Origin: Fusicatenibacter saccharivorans
GTDB lineage: Bacteria; Bacillota; Clostridia; Lachnospirales; Lachnospiraceae
DNA length: 42,745 bases
Direction of reading: 5' to 3'
Assembly: GCF_015557635.1 (NCBI RefSeq)
Contig: NZ_JADNOP010000022.1
Span: forward strand, 1 to 42,745
Shown: piece by piece, positions 31,715 to 39,769 of the stretch
How the letters are laid out: each line of letters begins with the position of its first letter
Numbering within the stretch: position 1 is the first letter of the stretch
Notes under the pieces: model-generated
What the model saw: only the letters and a program-made list of their open reading frames with translations
The model's database searches: none
What the model was told of the DNA's origin: nothing
Program-made: the position numbers and the translations under genes

Positions 31715-33058
31715 CTATATCACCTGAAATGTTTTCCATTTTCCGGACTTCTGCCTCCAGAAGAAAATGACCGCCCGAATGCTCCAGTCACAAACCATTG
31801 CAATAGCAATCCCGATCACGCCCATTTTCAAAACAATTCCCAAGAGCCATGATAAAAGCAGACGCACCGCTATCGTGGAGATAACCGAAACATACATGGT
31901 AAATTTCACATCACCCGCTGCCCGCAGCCCATTACTAAGCGCACCGGAAAAGGGATATGCTGCTGCATTAAACACGTTATGGATTAAAACCAGCCAGATT
32001 ACAAGCCGTTTGGTCTCCGGCTGCAAAGCATAAAATTTCATAAAGAATGGAGTCAGAAGAAAAATCAAAAGATTCCATGCCGATGAAATCAGCAATGTGA
32101 TTCTTGTCAATCTCTTAAAATAATGCTCCGCAGCATCTGCATCCCCATTTCCCATACACTGTCCAATGACCGTTATAAATACGGGACCCATAGAGACTCC
32201 CGCCAGCGCAGCCAATGACCAGATACTTTGTGCAACACCATTTGCAGCAATCTGATATGTTCCAAAAAGTGCAACGATACCGCTTAATGCTACTTTGACT
32301 AACTGGAATATACCGTTTTCCATCCCATTTGGAATAGCGATTTTTAGAATTTGTTTCATGAAATCCACATTCCACCGGAAAATCCACTTGCAGCGATAGA
32401 ACACTTCATTTTTTCTCTGAAAACAAAGTACTGTAATCATCACGGCTGAAAATGTCCGAGCGATCAGTGAAGGGTATGCAACACCTGCAACACCTGCACG
32501 CAAAACAAGTACACCAATGAAATTTCCAATAACATTGATGATATTGGAAATTACCGACAAATACATGGTCACACTGGTTTTTCCAATACTGCGAAAAAGG
32601 GCAGCGCCAGCATTGTAAACCGCCAATGCCGGATAGGAATATGCAGAAATCCTAAGGTATGTAATACAAGAGTGCATCACAGAATCTTCCACTTTACCGA
32701 ACATCAGACGAAGCATCCCTTCATTTCCAATTAGAACCATCACTACGATCAGTATGGAAAAAATCGCAGAAAATGAAAGAAGCTGACTGGCGGATTCTCC
32801 AGCGTCATCATTTTTCTTTCTACCAATATACTGGCTGATCACAACCGCCCCTCCAGATGCCAATGCTGTAAACAGATAAATAAAAATAGTATTGAACTGA
32901 TTTACCAGTGAAACACCGGATACTGCCACTTCTCCTGCGTAGCTGACCACCAGTGTGTCCGCCATCCCTACAAGCATTATCAGCAGCTGCTCTAAAAACA
33001 GGGGAATAATCATAGCCATCAACTTCTCGTTTGAAAACAGAGTTGTTTGCTGATTCAC
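31715..33058 (-). CDS. MATE family efflux transporter
   Basis: A 447-residue membrane protein with twelve predicted helices, in the two-bundle MATE (MatE-MatE) layout. The first helix region PLFLEQLLIMLVGMADT and the NQFNTIFIYLFTALASGGAV segment are typical of the DinF/NorM-related clostridial MATE group, which exports cationic drugs with Na+ or H+. GAGGAGG is about ten bases before the ATG. It lies 20 bases after a small gene that is probably cotranscribed, and downstream of a LysR gene that may control it. Confidence 0.94.
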   Translation of the reverse strand: MNQQTTLFSNEKLMAMIIPLFLEQLLIMLVGMADTLVVSYAGEVAVSGVSLVNQFNTIFIYLFTALASGGAVVISQYIGRKKNDDAGESASQLLSFSAIFSILIVVMVLIGNEGMLRLMFGKVEDSVMHSCITYLRISAYSYPALAVYNAGAALFRSIGKTSVTMYLSVISNIINVIGNFIGVLVLRAGVAGVAYPSLIARTFSAVMITVLCFQRKNEVFYRCKWIFRWNVDFMKQILKIAIPNGMENGIFQLVKVALSGIVALFGTYQIAANGVAQSIWSLAALAGVSMGPVFITVIGQCMGNGDADAAEHYFKRLTRITLLISSAWNLLIFLLTPFFMKFYALQPETKRLVIWLVLIHNVFNAAAYPFSGALSNGLRAAGDVKFTMYVSVISTIAVRLLLSWLLGIVLKMGVIGIAIAMVCDWSIRAVIFFWRQKSGKWKTFQVI

Positions 33059-33078
33059 GCCTTTTCCTCCTCTTATTG

Positions 33079-33273
33079 TTATTTTTTTGTTTTACAGATC
33101 ATATAATCGATTGCATCAAGTGACTGCTGCTTTTCATGTACCTCATCAAGCAATTTGTACCGATATTTTCGCAACATCCTTATCTGCATTTCTTGATCTT
33201 CGCATCCTGAAATTTTTGCGATTTCTTCTTTGCTTAATCCGGCGTTTATACGGGAATCATAATCCGGTTTCAT
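33079..33273 (-). CDS. Small helical protein of unknown function
   Basis: About 64 residues, charged and almost wholly helical (SKEEIAKISGCEDQEMQIRM, then a YRYKLLDEVHEKQQ helix and a Cys-Lys tail). It could be an adaptor or a degenerate MerR-like coiled coil; I cannot name a family. The ATG at 33273 has AGGAGGG eleven bases upstream. It lies between the LysR terminator and the MATE gene, in the same direction as both. Confidence 0.65.
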   Translation of the reverse strand: MKPDYDSRINAGLSKEEIAKISGCEDQEMQIRMLRKYRYKLLDEVHEKQQSLDAIDYMICKTKK

Positions 33274-33292
33274 GAAATGGCACTCCCTCCTC

Positions 33293-33350
33293 AATAAAAA
33301 ATATAGGTGCAGAAATTAAAGCTGTTTGCTTTATCTCTACACCTATATTA
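33293..33350 (-). terminator. Terminator after the LysR gene
   Basis: On the minus strand a stem of 20 or more pairs (AATATAGGTG...CACCTATATT with an inner AAAGC/GCTTT) followed by TTTTTATT. Confidence 0.85.
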
Positions 33351-33386
33351 TAATTTTCTAATTGAATTATATCAAATACTTAGTTT

Positions 33387-34277
33387 TTATGGTTTGTCCA
33401 TGCCTAAAAAGCATTGAATATGTTTGATGAATTTTGTGGTTGCTAAGCTAAACGGCTGACCACGTTTCCATGCTAATACACTTGTTGCTGTAAGTGGCGG
33501 ATCAAGCGGTCTGAATGTAACCTTTGATTGATTCCAGAACGGTACAGCCCCTTCAATCACCAATGAATATGCCAAGCCTCCATTCACCATAATTGCGCTG
33601 TTCGTACTTAAATTGCTGGTAAAAACAATATCCAGTTTCTCATAGTAGTTGCCAAACCAACTTGCCAACTCACTCTGCACATTCATACGCCTAGGAAGAA
33701 TCAAAGGCAGTACAGACAAATCTTTTGCGCTTACCGTTTCTTTCTTGGAGAGTGGATCATCCGATTTCATCAGAACCACCCATTTTTCCCTTATATTCAA
33801 GCGAATAAATTCATATTTTTCCATATCAACCGGCTCAAGAAGCAAACCAATATCCAGTAGTCCCTTCTCCATTTGTTCCTTTACCAAATCTGCTGTGGCT
33901 GTAAAAATGTCAAAAGTAACACGGGGATATTTCCGACGAAAGGACTCAATTATTTTAGGAAGAAGTTGTACAGCAGCAATTTCTCCACACCCAATGGAAA
34001 TTTTACCTTCCACCTGTTCCTCTTGCTCCACTAATTCTTTTTCTGTCTTATCTACAAGCTGCAAAATTTCTTCCGCACGACGGCGAAGAAGTATTCCTTC
34101 ATTTGTCAATTTGATTTTCCGTGTCCCTCTATCAAACAGCTTTACACCAATATCTTCCTCCATCTGTGCAAGCTGACGTGAAAGTGTCGGCTGCGTGATA
34201 TGTAAAACTTCTGAGGCTTTTGTGATACTTTCTTCCCTTACTACAGTCAGAAAATATCGAAGAACTCTAATTTCCAC
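33387..34277 (-). CDS. LysR-type regulator, likely of the MATE unit
   Basis: A 296-residue LysR regulator of the CynR/GltC-like group. The HTH is at residues 1-60 (RYFLTVVREESITKASEVLH and TQPTLSRQLAQMEEDIG). The effector domain follows from about residue 91, with the usual GLLDIGLLLEP segment. It is upstream of, and in the same direction as, the small protein and the MATE pump but separated from them by a strong terminator, so control rather than cotranscription is likely. The inducer is unknown. Confidence 0.93.
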   Translation of the reverse strand: MEIRVLRYFLTVVREESITKASEVLHITQPTLSRQLAQMEEDIGVKLFDRGTRKIKLTNEGILLRRRAEEILQLVDKTEKELVEQEEQVEGKISIGCGEIAAVQLLPKIIESFRRKYPRVTFDIFTATADLVKEQMEKGLLDIGLLLEPVDMEKYEFIRLNIREKWVVLMKSDDPLSKKETVSAKDLSVLPLILPRRMNVQSELASWFGNYYEKLDIVFTSNLSTNSAIMVNGGLAYSLVIEGAVPFWNQSKVTFRPLDPPLTATSVLAWKRGQPFSLATTKFIKHIQCFLGMDKP

Positions 34278-34521
34278 GAAAAATACCTCCCAAATTCATC
34301 ATGCTTAATAAGTATATTTTAACGTATCTATACTCGAAAGGCAATAAAAAACATCTGCTCATCGTATGCTTACCGGTAATATAATTTTATGTAAAACTTG
34401 ATAAACACCTATCATTTAATCGTTCTGTCTACATTGTAGAGCGGGGAAAATCGAAAAACAATGGACGGAGTACAAGTCCTTCCAAGAGGGATAAGAAAAC
34501 TTCTGAATGGGTAAACAGTGC
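34278..34521. other. Intergenic stretch with no convincing gene
   Basis: Left of the radical SAM terminator lies 244 bases of AT-rich, then purine-rich sequence. A short plus-strand frame ending QWTEYKSFQEG looks like the last residues of a lost gene, but nothing upstream supports it. A likely LysR leader and promoter region lies at 34278-34320. Confidence 0.3.
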
Positions 34522-34564
34522 TAAAAAAGGTTCTGACATTGAAGCACAGCTCCATGTCAGAACC
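34522..34564 (-). terminator. Terminator of the radical SAM gene
   Basis: On the minus strand a perfect 11-bp stem (GGTTCTGACAT / ATGTCAGAACC) followed by six T residues. Confidence 0.93.
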
Positions 34565-34579
34565 CATTTATTTCACAAA

Positions 34580-35497
34580 TTATTTTTGGGGGTTGCGTCG
34601 CCCGGTGTTTTCCGAGCCACGCACTTCCTCATGGTAAAAGTAATCCACAATGACCGGGTGCCCAGGCTCTGCTCGTCCGTAGGGCAGCTCGTTGTCCACG
34701 AAGGGACAGCTGTTTTCTTTCGCCAGCCGTTCCGCTTGATCCTCCAAACCACGGAAGTAGCTTCTGTCTCTCTTGTTGTAGATAGCGTCGTACAGCGGAA
34801 CCAAGTCAGGATGTTTTTTACGTATATAGTCAAGGATGTCTTTTTTGAATCCGCCTCGCAGGTTTAGATTTTCTAACCATATCAGGTCGCATTGATTTCT
34901 GACCTGATGGAAGATAGCCTCAAAATCCGTGATACCCGGAAAGACAGGGGCAATAAAGCAGACGGTGCAAATGCCCGCATCATAGATCTGCTTCATGGCA
35001 TCCAGCCGTCGCTTGATGCTGACGGCATTGTCCATATCATTTCTAAAGCCTTCGTCCAATGTATTGATCGACCAAGAGACCGTGACCTTTCCCAATTTTT
35101 TCAGAAGGTCAATGTCACGGATTACCAAGTCTGACTTGGTACAGATGAGAATTTCTGCTTCACTGCCCCGGAGCTGTTCAAGAAGCTTTCGGGTGTTCTG
35201 AAACTGAGCCTCCTGGGGCAGATATCCATCGGTCACTGAACCGATGACTACGCGCTGCCCTTTGTATTTTTGCGGATTTTTGATTGCTGGCCAATGTTTC
35301 ACATCCAGGAATGTCCCCCACGGTTCGGTGTGCCCGGTAAATCGCTTCATAAACGAGGCGTAGCAGTATTTGCAGCCATGGGTACAGCCCACATAAGGAT
35401 TGACGGAATAGCCTCCCACCGGCAGGGCGGATTTTGTCATAATATTTTTGGTTTCTACATCCTGAATCAGAATGCTGCTCTCTTTTACTTCTGTCAT
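34580..35497 (-). CDS. SPL-like radical SAM protein
   Basis: A 305-residue radical S-adenosylmethionine protein. The cluster motif CTHGCKYCYA is near residue 40. It resembles the spore photoproduct lyase-like/Rv2578c group (COG1533), common near other radical SAM and DUF5131 genes, with no confirmed reaction for most members. I start at the ATG at 35497 (GGAGG ten bases upstream). The frame stays open further upstream, where another gene's C-terminus lies in a different frame. The start overlaps the TGA of that remnant as ATGA, so the pair was once coupled. Confidence 0.9.
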   Translation of the reverse strand: MTEVKESSILIQDVETKNIMTKSALPVGGYSVNPYVGCTHGCKYCYASFMKRFTGHTEPWGTFLDVKHWPAIKNPQKYKGQRVVIGSVTDGYLPQEAQFQNTRKLLEQLRGSEAEILICTKSDLVIRDIDLLKKLGKVTVSWSINTLDEGFRNDMDNAVSIKRRLDAMKQIYDAGICTVCFIAPVFPGITDFEAIFHQVRNQCDLIWLENLNLRGGFKKDILDYIRKKHPDLVPLYDAIYNKRDRSYFRGLEDQAERLAKENSCPFVDNELPYGRAEPGHPVIVDYFYHEEVRGSENTGRRNPQK

Positions 35498-35707
35498 GTC
35501 TTCTGTTCCTCCAATACCCGGTAAAAAGCCGGGGGAAATTCTTGTACCATCTGTGCCTCTCCCATAATAGGAAGCAGATCTTCCTTCATAAATACAGGGA
35601 TGCCAAGCGAATGGGCCTGATGTGTCAGGTTCCACACCCATTCCGGTTTCAATACGGCTTTGCCCTTCCTATGTCCGGTCTCAGTCCCAATGACGATCCA
35701 CTCAATT
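35494..35707 (-). pseudogene. C-terminal remnant of a DUF5131-like radical SAM family protein
   Basis: About 70 codons in frame, beginning IEWIVIGTETGHRKGKAVL, then an HSLGIPVFMKED stretch and a VLEEQK tail. This is the pattern of the C-terminus of DUF5131 (phage Gp37/Gp68-like) proteins. It is cut sharply at 35707, where the frame meets a stop and the flavin reductase end follows 45 bases on. The first three quarters of the gene are missing. The junction marks a deletion or insertion boundary. Confidence 0.7.
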
Positions 35708-35751
35708 TAATACAAACAGCCACCGCTGATGCCGCCTTACCGTTTTAAGAT

Positions 35752-36255
35752 TTAGCCTTCTGCCGCAGGTGCAACTTTCCCGAAGCCGTTCCAGGCATAC
35801 AGGCCCTTCTTGTCCCCATCGCCCAGGAACTTGTCCACCTGACAGATGTGCAGGATATGGTCGCCCACCTCCACCGACTGCTGCAAGGTAGCCACCATCG
35901 CCAGCCGGGTGTCCGCCGGAATCTGGATGTCGCTGCCCTCCACAGCCATCATCTCGATGTTGTTGGCGGCCACCTTATCGGTCTCGGCACCGGTAGATGC
36001 TCCGCAGGCCATTACTGCGCCTGCCAGACTCTCACCGGGAACAGTGACAATGACTTTGCCGGTCTCACGCACACGCTTGCCGGTGTGGGACTGTTTGCCA
36101 GTGGCGAAGCCCACCATAGGCGGATTGAAGGAGAGGTAAGACACAAAGCAAATGGGAGCCAGGTTCGTAGAACCATCCTCCTTTTTAGAGCAGATCAGTG
36201 TCAGCGGATTGGGGGAGGTCAGAACAGTAGCCTCCATAATGTTCAGTTCTTTCAT
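35752..36255 (-). CDS. Flavin reductase-like (FMN-binding split-barrel) protein
   Basis: A 167-residue flavin-binding split-barrel protein. Block 1 (PNPLTLICSK, then a VSYLSFNPPMVGFA stretch) and block 2 (GKVIVTVPGESLAGAVMACG) are those of the flavoredoxin/FlrA-like group. The protein probably binds FMN and moves electrons between NAD(P)H or ferredoxin and a partner. It is divergent from the HxlR regulator, with a clear promoter between them, the classic layout for HxlR control by redox or electrophile stress. Confidence 0.9.
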   Translation of the reverse strand: MKELNIMEATVLTSPNPLTLICSKKEDGSTNLAPICFVSYLSFNPPMVGFATGKQSHTGKRVRETGKVIVTVPGESLAGAVMACGASTGAETDKVAANNIEMMAVEGSDIQIPADTRLAMVATLQQSVEVGDHILHICQVDKFLGDGDKKGLYAWNGFGKVAPAAEG

Positions 36256-36318
36256 AAAATTCAGACCTTTCTAAGAGATTTCAGTCGTTGACTGTATGGC
36301 CAACCAGTGATATATTTA

Positions 36319-36346
36319 TTATATCTGATAGTAATTTTTGTTCAAG
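36319..36346 (-). promoter_or_regulatory. Flavin reductase promoter
   Basis: On the minus strand TTGAAC, a 16-base spacer, then TATAAT. It sits in the middle of the divergent region shared with the HxlR gene and is a likely HxlR target. Confidence 0.7.
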
Positions 36347-36409
36347 TACGCAAATTATTTATACCTGGTATCAAAAAATATACTGCAAAAGACGAGGAAC
36401 GATCCAATT

Positions 36410-36763
36410 ATGACTTATGAAGAATTCAAAGAAAAGGTTGGCAGTGTCATTCTAACCGGCGAGGGAAACTGCCCGGTCACGCCGGTGGTTCAAATGCTGC
36501 AGGGCAAATGGAAACTCCAAATTCTCTATGAACTGTGCATCAAGTGTCCTATGCGGTTTGGGGAACTGAAAAAAGTTCTCAAACCCATTACCAACACAGC
36601 TCTGACCAACGCGCTGAAAGAGCTGGAAGCGGACGAATTGGTTCAGCGTATCCAATATAATGAAATGCCTCTGCGAGTGGAGTACTCCCTCACCGAAAAA
36701 GGGCGGGACCTGCTGCCGGTCTTTTACGCCATTTCCCAATGGGGAATGAAATATATACCATGA
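36410..36763 (+). CDS. HxlR-type regulator
   Basis: A 117-residue winged-helix regulator of the HxlR family. Cys22 lies in GEGNCPVTPVVQMLQGKWKL (the redox-type Cys of the HypR/YodB group is near this place), followed by MRFGELKKVL and a wing with MPLRVEYSLTEKGRDLL. I use the ATG at 36410; an upstream ATG at 36338 would add 24 unusual residues. The gene is divergent from the flavin reductase, which it probably controls. Confidence 0.9.
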   Translation: MTYEEFKEKVGSVILTGEGNCPVTPVVQMLQGKWKLQILYELCIKCPMRFGELKKVLKPITNTALTNALKELEADELVQRIQYNEMPLRVEYSLTEKGRDLLPVFYAISQWGMKYIP

Positions 36764-36793
36764 TTCTAACTATATTAATATCTGCCTGATAAT

Positions 36794-36836
36794 AGCCGGG
36801 AGGCATTGACAATTTGAGTCAACTTCCCGGCTTTTT
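36794..36836 (+). terminator. HxlR gene terminator
   Basis: AGCCGGGA-G-G pairs with C-TTCCCGGCT with an inner TTGA/TCAA, followed by five T residues. Confidence 0.85.
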
Positions 36837-36930
36837 ATGCATTCTCTACTGCTGCAAAGGATTCAGGAAGCAACCTGATTCATGAGAGTTTATGCATTTG
36901 TATAGTCATTTTGAACCTGCTCCGAAATCG

Positions 36931-37767
36931 TCATACCTCACACGCCTCCCGGAGAGCAGGCAGCAGCTCATCCAGCCGCCCGTCCAGTCCGAAGGACTTC
37001 TCTTTGATATTGTCCGCAATGTAGATCTCCCCCAGATTGATGGTCACATAAGTGGCGTTTGGCTCGCCGGCCACCAGGCGCATCATCGGAGCCTTGATCA
37101 GCTGATTGCGCCAGCCAATGCCCAGCTCCAAAACCACCAGTTTCTTCCCGTGGTAGGTTTTCAGAAAGTTTTGGAACCGTGCCTGGGCAGCGGTATCCGG
37201 AATCATTCTCTGACCCGCACCCATGTGGATGTCCATGGGACCGCCGCACTTGGGACAGCGCGGCACCAATTCTGTAGGCACATGACCGCTCTGTTCAGCA
37301 GCCGATAATTTTTCTGCCACCTCCAGACTAGGATATATGGTGTCGTGGCAGGGGCGGGCACACTGCATAGTAAACCAGTTGCCCTCAATCTCATAGATTT
37401 TCGTCGGATCGAAGCCACACAGTTCAAAGTGACCTTCTCCGTTTGATGTGACGACAAAGTAATCTTTCTCTCCCACAATGGCCTTCAAATCGTTCATCAC
37501 CGGCGTAGGCTGGTACTGCCCGCAGTAATGATGGATGAGCCGAGCCCAGAAGGCCCATTTTTCCTCCTCGCTGGGCCATCCAGCCATCATGCCCTGCAAA
37601 ATACACCCAAGGCCGTATTTCCGTTTAAAATCCCCAAACAGTCTTTCAAAGGCTGCATTGTCCGCAAACAAATGCAGTCCTTCGGTGATGGACAGTCCGT
37701 TACTGGCCCCGATCAAGATAGCGTCCGCTTCTCTGAATTTTTCCGCAATAGGGTTCCAATCAATCAT
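36931..37767 (-). CDS. Class M-like sirtuin paralog 1 (Glu at the catalytic His position)
   Basis: A 278-residue Sir2-fold protein. The NAD loop is GASNGLS (residues 20-26), the TSNGEGHF segment at 107-114 replaces the usual TQNxDxL, and the catalytic-His position carries Glu (IEGNW, about residue 128). Four zinc cysteines are present: CARPC (136-140) and CPKC (171-174). It is probably not a deacylase; by family analogy it is an ADP-ribosyltransferase or an NAD-binding partner. It is the third gene of the operon, 16 bases after paralog 2, with AAAGGGG nine bases before its ATG. The changed TTN motif makes it the most divergent copy. Confidence 0.87.
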   Translation of the reverse strand: MIDWNPIAEKFREADAILIGASNGLSITEGLHLFADNAAFERLFGDFKRKYGLGCILQGMMAGWPSEEEKWAFWARLIHHYCGQYQPTPVMNDLKAIVGEKDYFVVTSNGEGHFELCGFDPTKIYEIEGNWFTMQCARPCHDTIYPSLEVAEKLSAAEQSGHVPTELVPRCPKCGGPMDIHMGAGQRMIPDTAAQARFQNFLKTYHGKKLVVLELGIGWRNQLIKAPMMRLVAGEPNATYVTINLGEIYIADNIKEKSFGLDGRLDELLPALREACEV

Positions 37768-37783
37768 ATTCGTTCGCCCCTTT

Positions 37784-38665
37784 CTATTTTATGTTTGCTG
37801 CGATGGAGCGCTCCTGCCGGAGGGCAGCTAGAGTTTCCGCCAAATCTCCTTGCAGATACAGGCTGCGTCCCCGCAGATGCTCTGGCCTATGAGATGACTC
37901 TCGATTAAGACATGCATAAAAGACGTTTTCATTTTTGGCAGTAAGTTCCCAGAAGGGCAGTTTGATGATACTGGGCGTCATCTCACCCACGCCAAGTTCC
38001 AACAGCAGGACTTTTTTGTCGGACTGATCCATTATCCAGCGTCGCAGGAATCTATGGTAGCGGTGCAGGTTATCCTGCCAGAAGGTTCCCTCCAGAAAGG
38101 TATCATCTCGTACCCAAGGCACCAGCACCCGCCCGCAATCCGGGCAACGAGGAACAGCCTCCTCCGGCAGGCGAACACCTGCCAGGCAACCAGTCAGTTC
38201 CTTCACCAGTTCGCGGTTTTCCCAAATATCATCCCGACAGGGCTGGCTGCACTGGCAATAGCTAAAGTCTCCCTGAAAGGCGCAAATTTGTTCCTGGGGA
38301 AATACCCGAAAAAACTGCTGATCGACATTAGTGGTCAGCACAAAGACCGGTTTATCTGCAACAAGCGTTTGCAGATCCAGATAGGGCTGCCCCGTAGGGG
38401 CTTCCCACATGAAGCGGATATATTGACTGTAATACCCCCACTGTTCCCCATAGCTGGAAAAGCAATGGTAGAATCCAGCCAGCGGAGAGGTAAAGCCATA
38501 CTGTTCGCGAAAGGGAGCCAATGCCTCCGAAAGTGCCGGGGACCAATGGTAGTGGTCGTATCCAGCCGCGTTTGACAGGCCGGAGCCGCCTCCGATCACA
38601 ACAGCATCTGCTTGATCAATACGCTCGGCAAGTTCCTGAAGCGTCGCTTGGTTTGCAACCCTCAT
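37784..38665 (-). CDS. Class M-like sirtuin paralog 2 (Gln at the catalytic His position)
   Basis: A 293-residue Sir2-fold protein. GGGSGLS (25-31) is the NAD loop and TTNVDQQF (111-118) the NAD/substrate loop. QGDFSYCQCSQPC puts Gln131 at the catalytic His position and is very like the corresponding QGDY segment of SirTM proteins. Zinc cysteines are C139/C143 and C174/C177. SirTM proteins ADP-ribosylate lipoylated GcvH-L in S. aureus and S. pyogenes; no GcvH-L or lipoate ligase gene is here, so the target is open. It overlaps paralog 3 by four bases (ATGA). Confidence 0.88.
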   Translation of the reverse strand: MRVANQATLQELAERIDQADAVVIGGGSGLSNAAGYDHYHWSPALSEALAPFREQYGFTSPLAGFYHCFSSYGEQWGYYSQYIRFMWEAPTGQPYLDLQTLVADKPVFVLTTNVDQQFFRVFPQEQICAFQGDFSYCQCSQPCRDDIWENRELVKELTGCLAGVRLPEEAVPRCPDCGRVLVPWVRDDTFLEGTFWQDNLHRYHRFLRRWIMDQSDKKVLLLELGVGEMTPSIIKLPFWELTAKNENVFYACLNRESSHRPEHLRGRSLYLQGDLAETLAALRQERSIAANIK

Positions 38666-39642
38666 CGATCGTTATCTCCGCTGTCCATGGTATCCCGTGC
38701 ATCCCGCAGCACTTGAGCAATGTCGGCCACAATGGTCATGCCCTTGTCCTCCAACTGCTTGGGCAGGAAGTCATACTTGTTGTTGACAGCAATATATCGA
38801 GCATGGGGAAAGCTGAGGGTCATGTTCCAGAAAGGTTCTTGGATAAACATGGGAGTCATTCGGCCCACGCCCAGCTCCAGGAACAGAATTTTGCTGTCTT
38901 TGTGTTCCAGCACATAGCGAGAAATTTTTTCGTACTGTTCTTCGTATTTCTTTCCTTGCAGAAAATTCCCATATCCTCGCACCCAAGGGAATGCCTCACC
39001 GCCGCAGTGAGGGCACCGGGGAATGAGATCCGTGGGAATCTTCGTGTCACTCCCCATAGCGGCTACCATATCAGCCACCGGCTTTACCGCATCCCAAGTG
39101 TCATCGGTACAACAGGCGGCACACTGGAAGAAGCGGTGATCCCCCTGAATCTCTGCCACCTTCTCCTCCGGGTAGAGTTTGACAAACTGGGTATCCTGGT
39201 TCGTGGTGAGGATGAAGAAGTCCTTGCCTTTCAGCAAAGCGTCTAAATCCAAATAGGAATGACGCACAGGTGCGGTCTGGGTGGTGTGAAGGAATGTGGC
39301 GAGATACCCCCAATACTCTTCCCTTGTCTTCCAGGGGTGCATCATCCCTGCAAAAGCACCTTTGAAGTGGTACTTCTCGGCAAAAGGGCGGAAGTATTTG
39401 CGGTAAGAGTCGTTGTCCTCGTAGTAAAAATCTCCACCACCGGCAGCGGACAGGCCGGAGGCCCCGCCCACTACCACACAGTCAGCTTCCTTTACCTCCT
39501 GTACCAAACGATGGATCTGTTCGCTATACGGCAGCGGCTTTTTGTCAGTCAGCTGATAAGGCGTACCGCCGGAAGCATAGATATGATAGTGCCTGGAATA
39601 ATTCATCTGGGTCTGCATGACCAGATCATCATAGAAGTTCAT
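38662..39642 (-). CDS. Class M-like sirtuin paralog 3 (Gln at the catalytic His position), first gene of the operon
   Basis: A 326-residue Sir2-fold protein with about 50 extra N-terminal residues, helical and Tyr-rich. GGASGLS (59-65) is the NAD loop and TTNQDTQF (146-153) the NAD/substrate loop. Gln166 in IQGDH is at the catalytic His position. Zinc cysteines are C174/C177 or C178, and C210/C213. I use the ATG at 39642 (AAAGGA nine bases upstream). It is the promoter-proximal gene; the three copies differ enough to be old duplicates rather than a recent triplication. Confidence 0.88.
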   Translation of the reverse strand: MNFYDDLVMQTQMNYSRHYHIYASGGTPYQLTDKKPLPYSEQIHRLVQEVKEADCVVVGGASGLSAAGGGDFYYEDNDSYRKYFRPFAEKYHFKGAFAGMMHPWKTREEYWGYLATFLHTTQTAPVRHSYLDLDALLKGKDFFILTTNQDTQFVKLYPEEKVAEIQGDHRFFQCAACCTDDTWDAVKPVADMVAAMGSDTKIPTDLIPRCPHCGGEAFPWVRGYGNFLQGKKYEEQYEKISRYVLEHKDSKILFLELGVGRMTPMFIQEPFWNMTLSFPHARYIAVNNKYDFLPKQLEDKGMTIVADIAQVLRDARDTMDSGDNDR

Positions 39643-39665
39643 TGTCACCATTCCTTTCAAGTGGG

Positions 39666-39678
39666 TGTTATTTTTATT
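39666..39678. promoter_or_regulatory. Probable Rrf2 operator, sirtuin side
   Basis: TGTTATTTTTATT on the plus strand, downstream of the sirtuin -10 box near the expected transcript start. The same 13 bases occur in inverted orientation at 39732-39744. Confidence 0.55.
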
Positions 39679-39691
39679 CTTACTTCAAATT

Positions 39692-39720
39692 ATTTTAGCA
39701 TCCTCTTGCGTCACTGTCAA
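39692..39720 (-). promoter_or_regulatory. Sirtuin operon promoter
   Basis: On the minus strand TTGACA, a 17-base spacer, then TAAAAT: near consensus. Its spacer contains the -35 box of the divergent Rrf2 promoter. Confidence 0.8.
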
Positions 39721-39734
39721 TATGTTGTTATAAT
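39706..39734 (+). promoter_or_regulatory. Rrf2 gene promoter
   Basis: TTGCGT, a 17-base spacer, then TATAAT. The -10 box overlaps the second copy of the 13-base operator, suggesting autorepression. Confidence 0.75.
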
Positions 39735-39744
39735 AAAAATAACA
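39732..39744. promoter_or_regulatory. Probable Rrf2 operator, regulator side
   Basis: AATAAAAATAACA, the exact reverse complement of the box at 39666-39678. It overlaps the Rrf2 -10 region. Confidence 0.55.
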
Positions 39745-39769
39745 TCAAAGCAAAAAAGGAGATCAGGCT

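Noticed and set aside
36931-39642. Sirtuins as ordinary protein deacetylases
   Set aside because: The catalytic His is absent in all three; Gln or Glu stands at the position.
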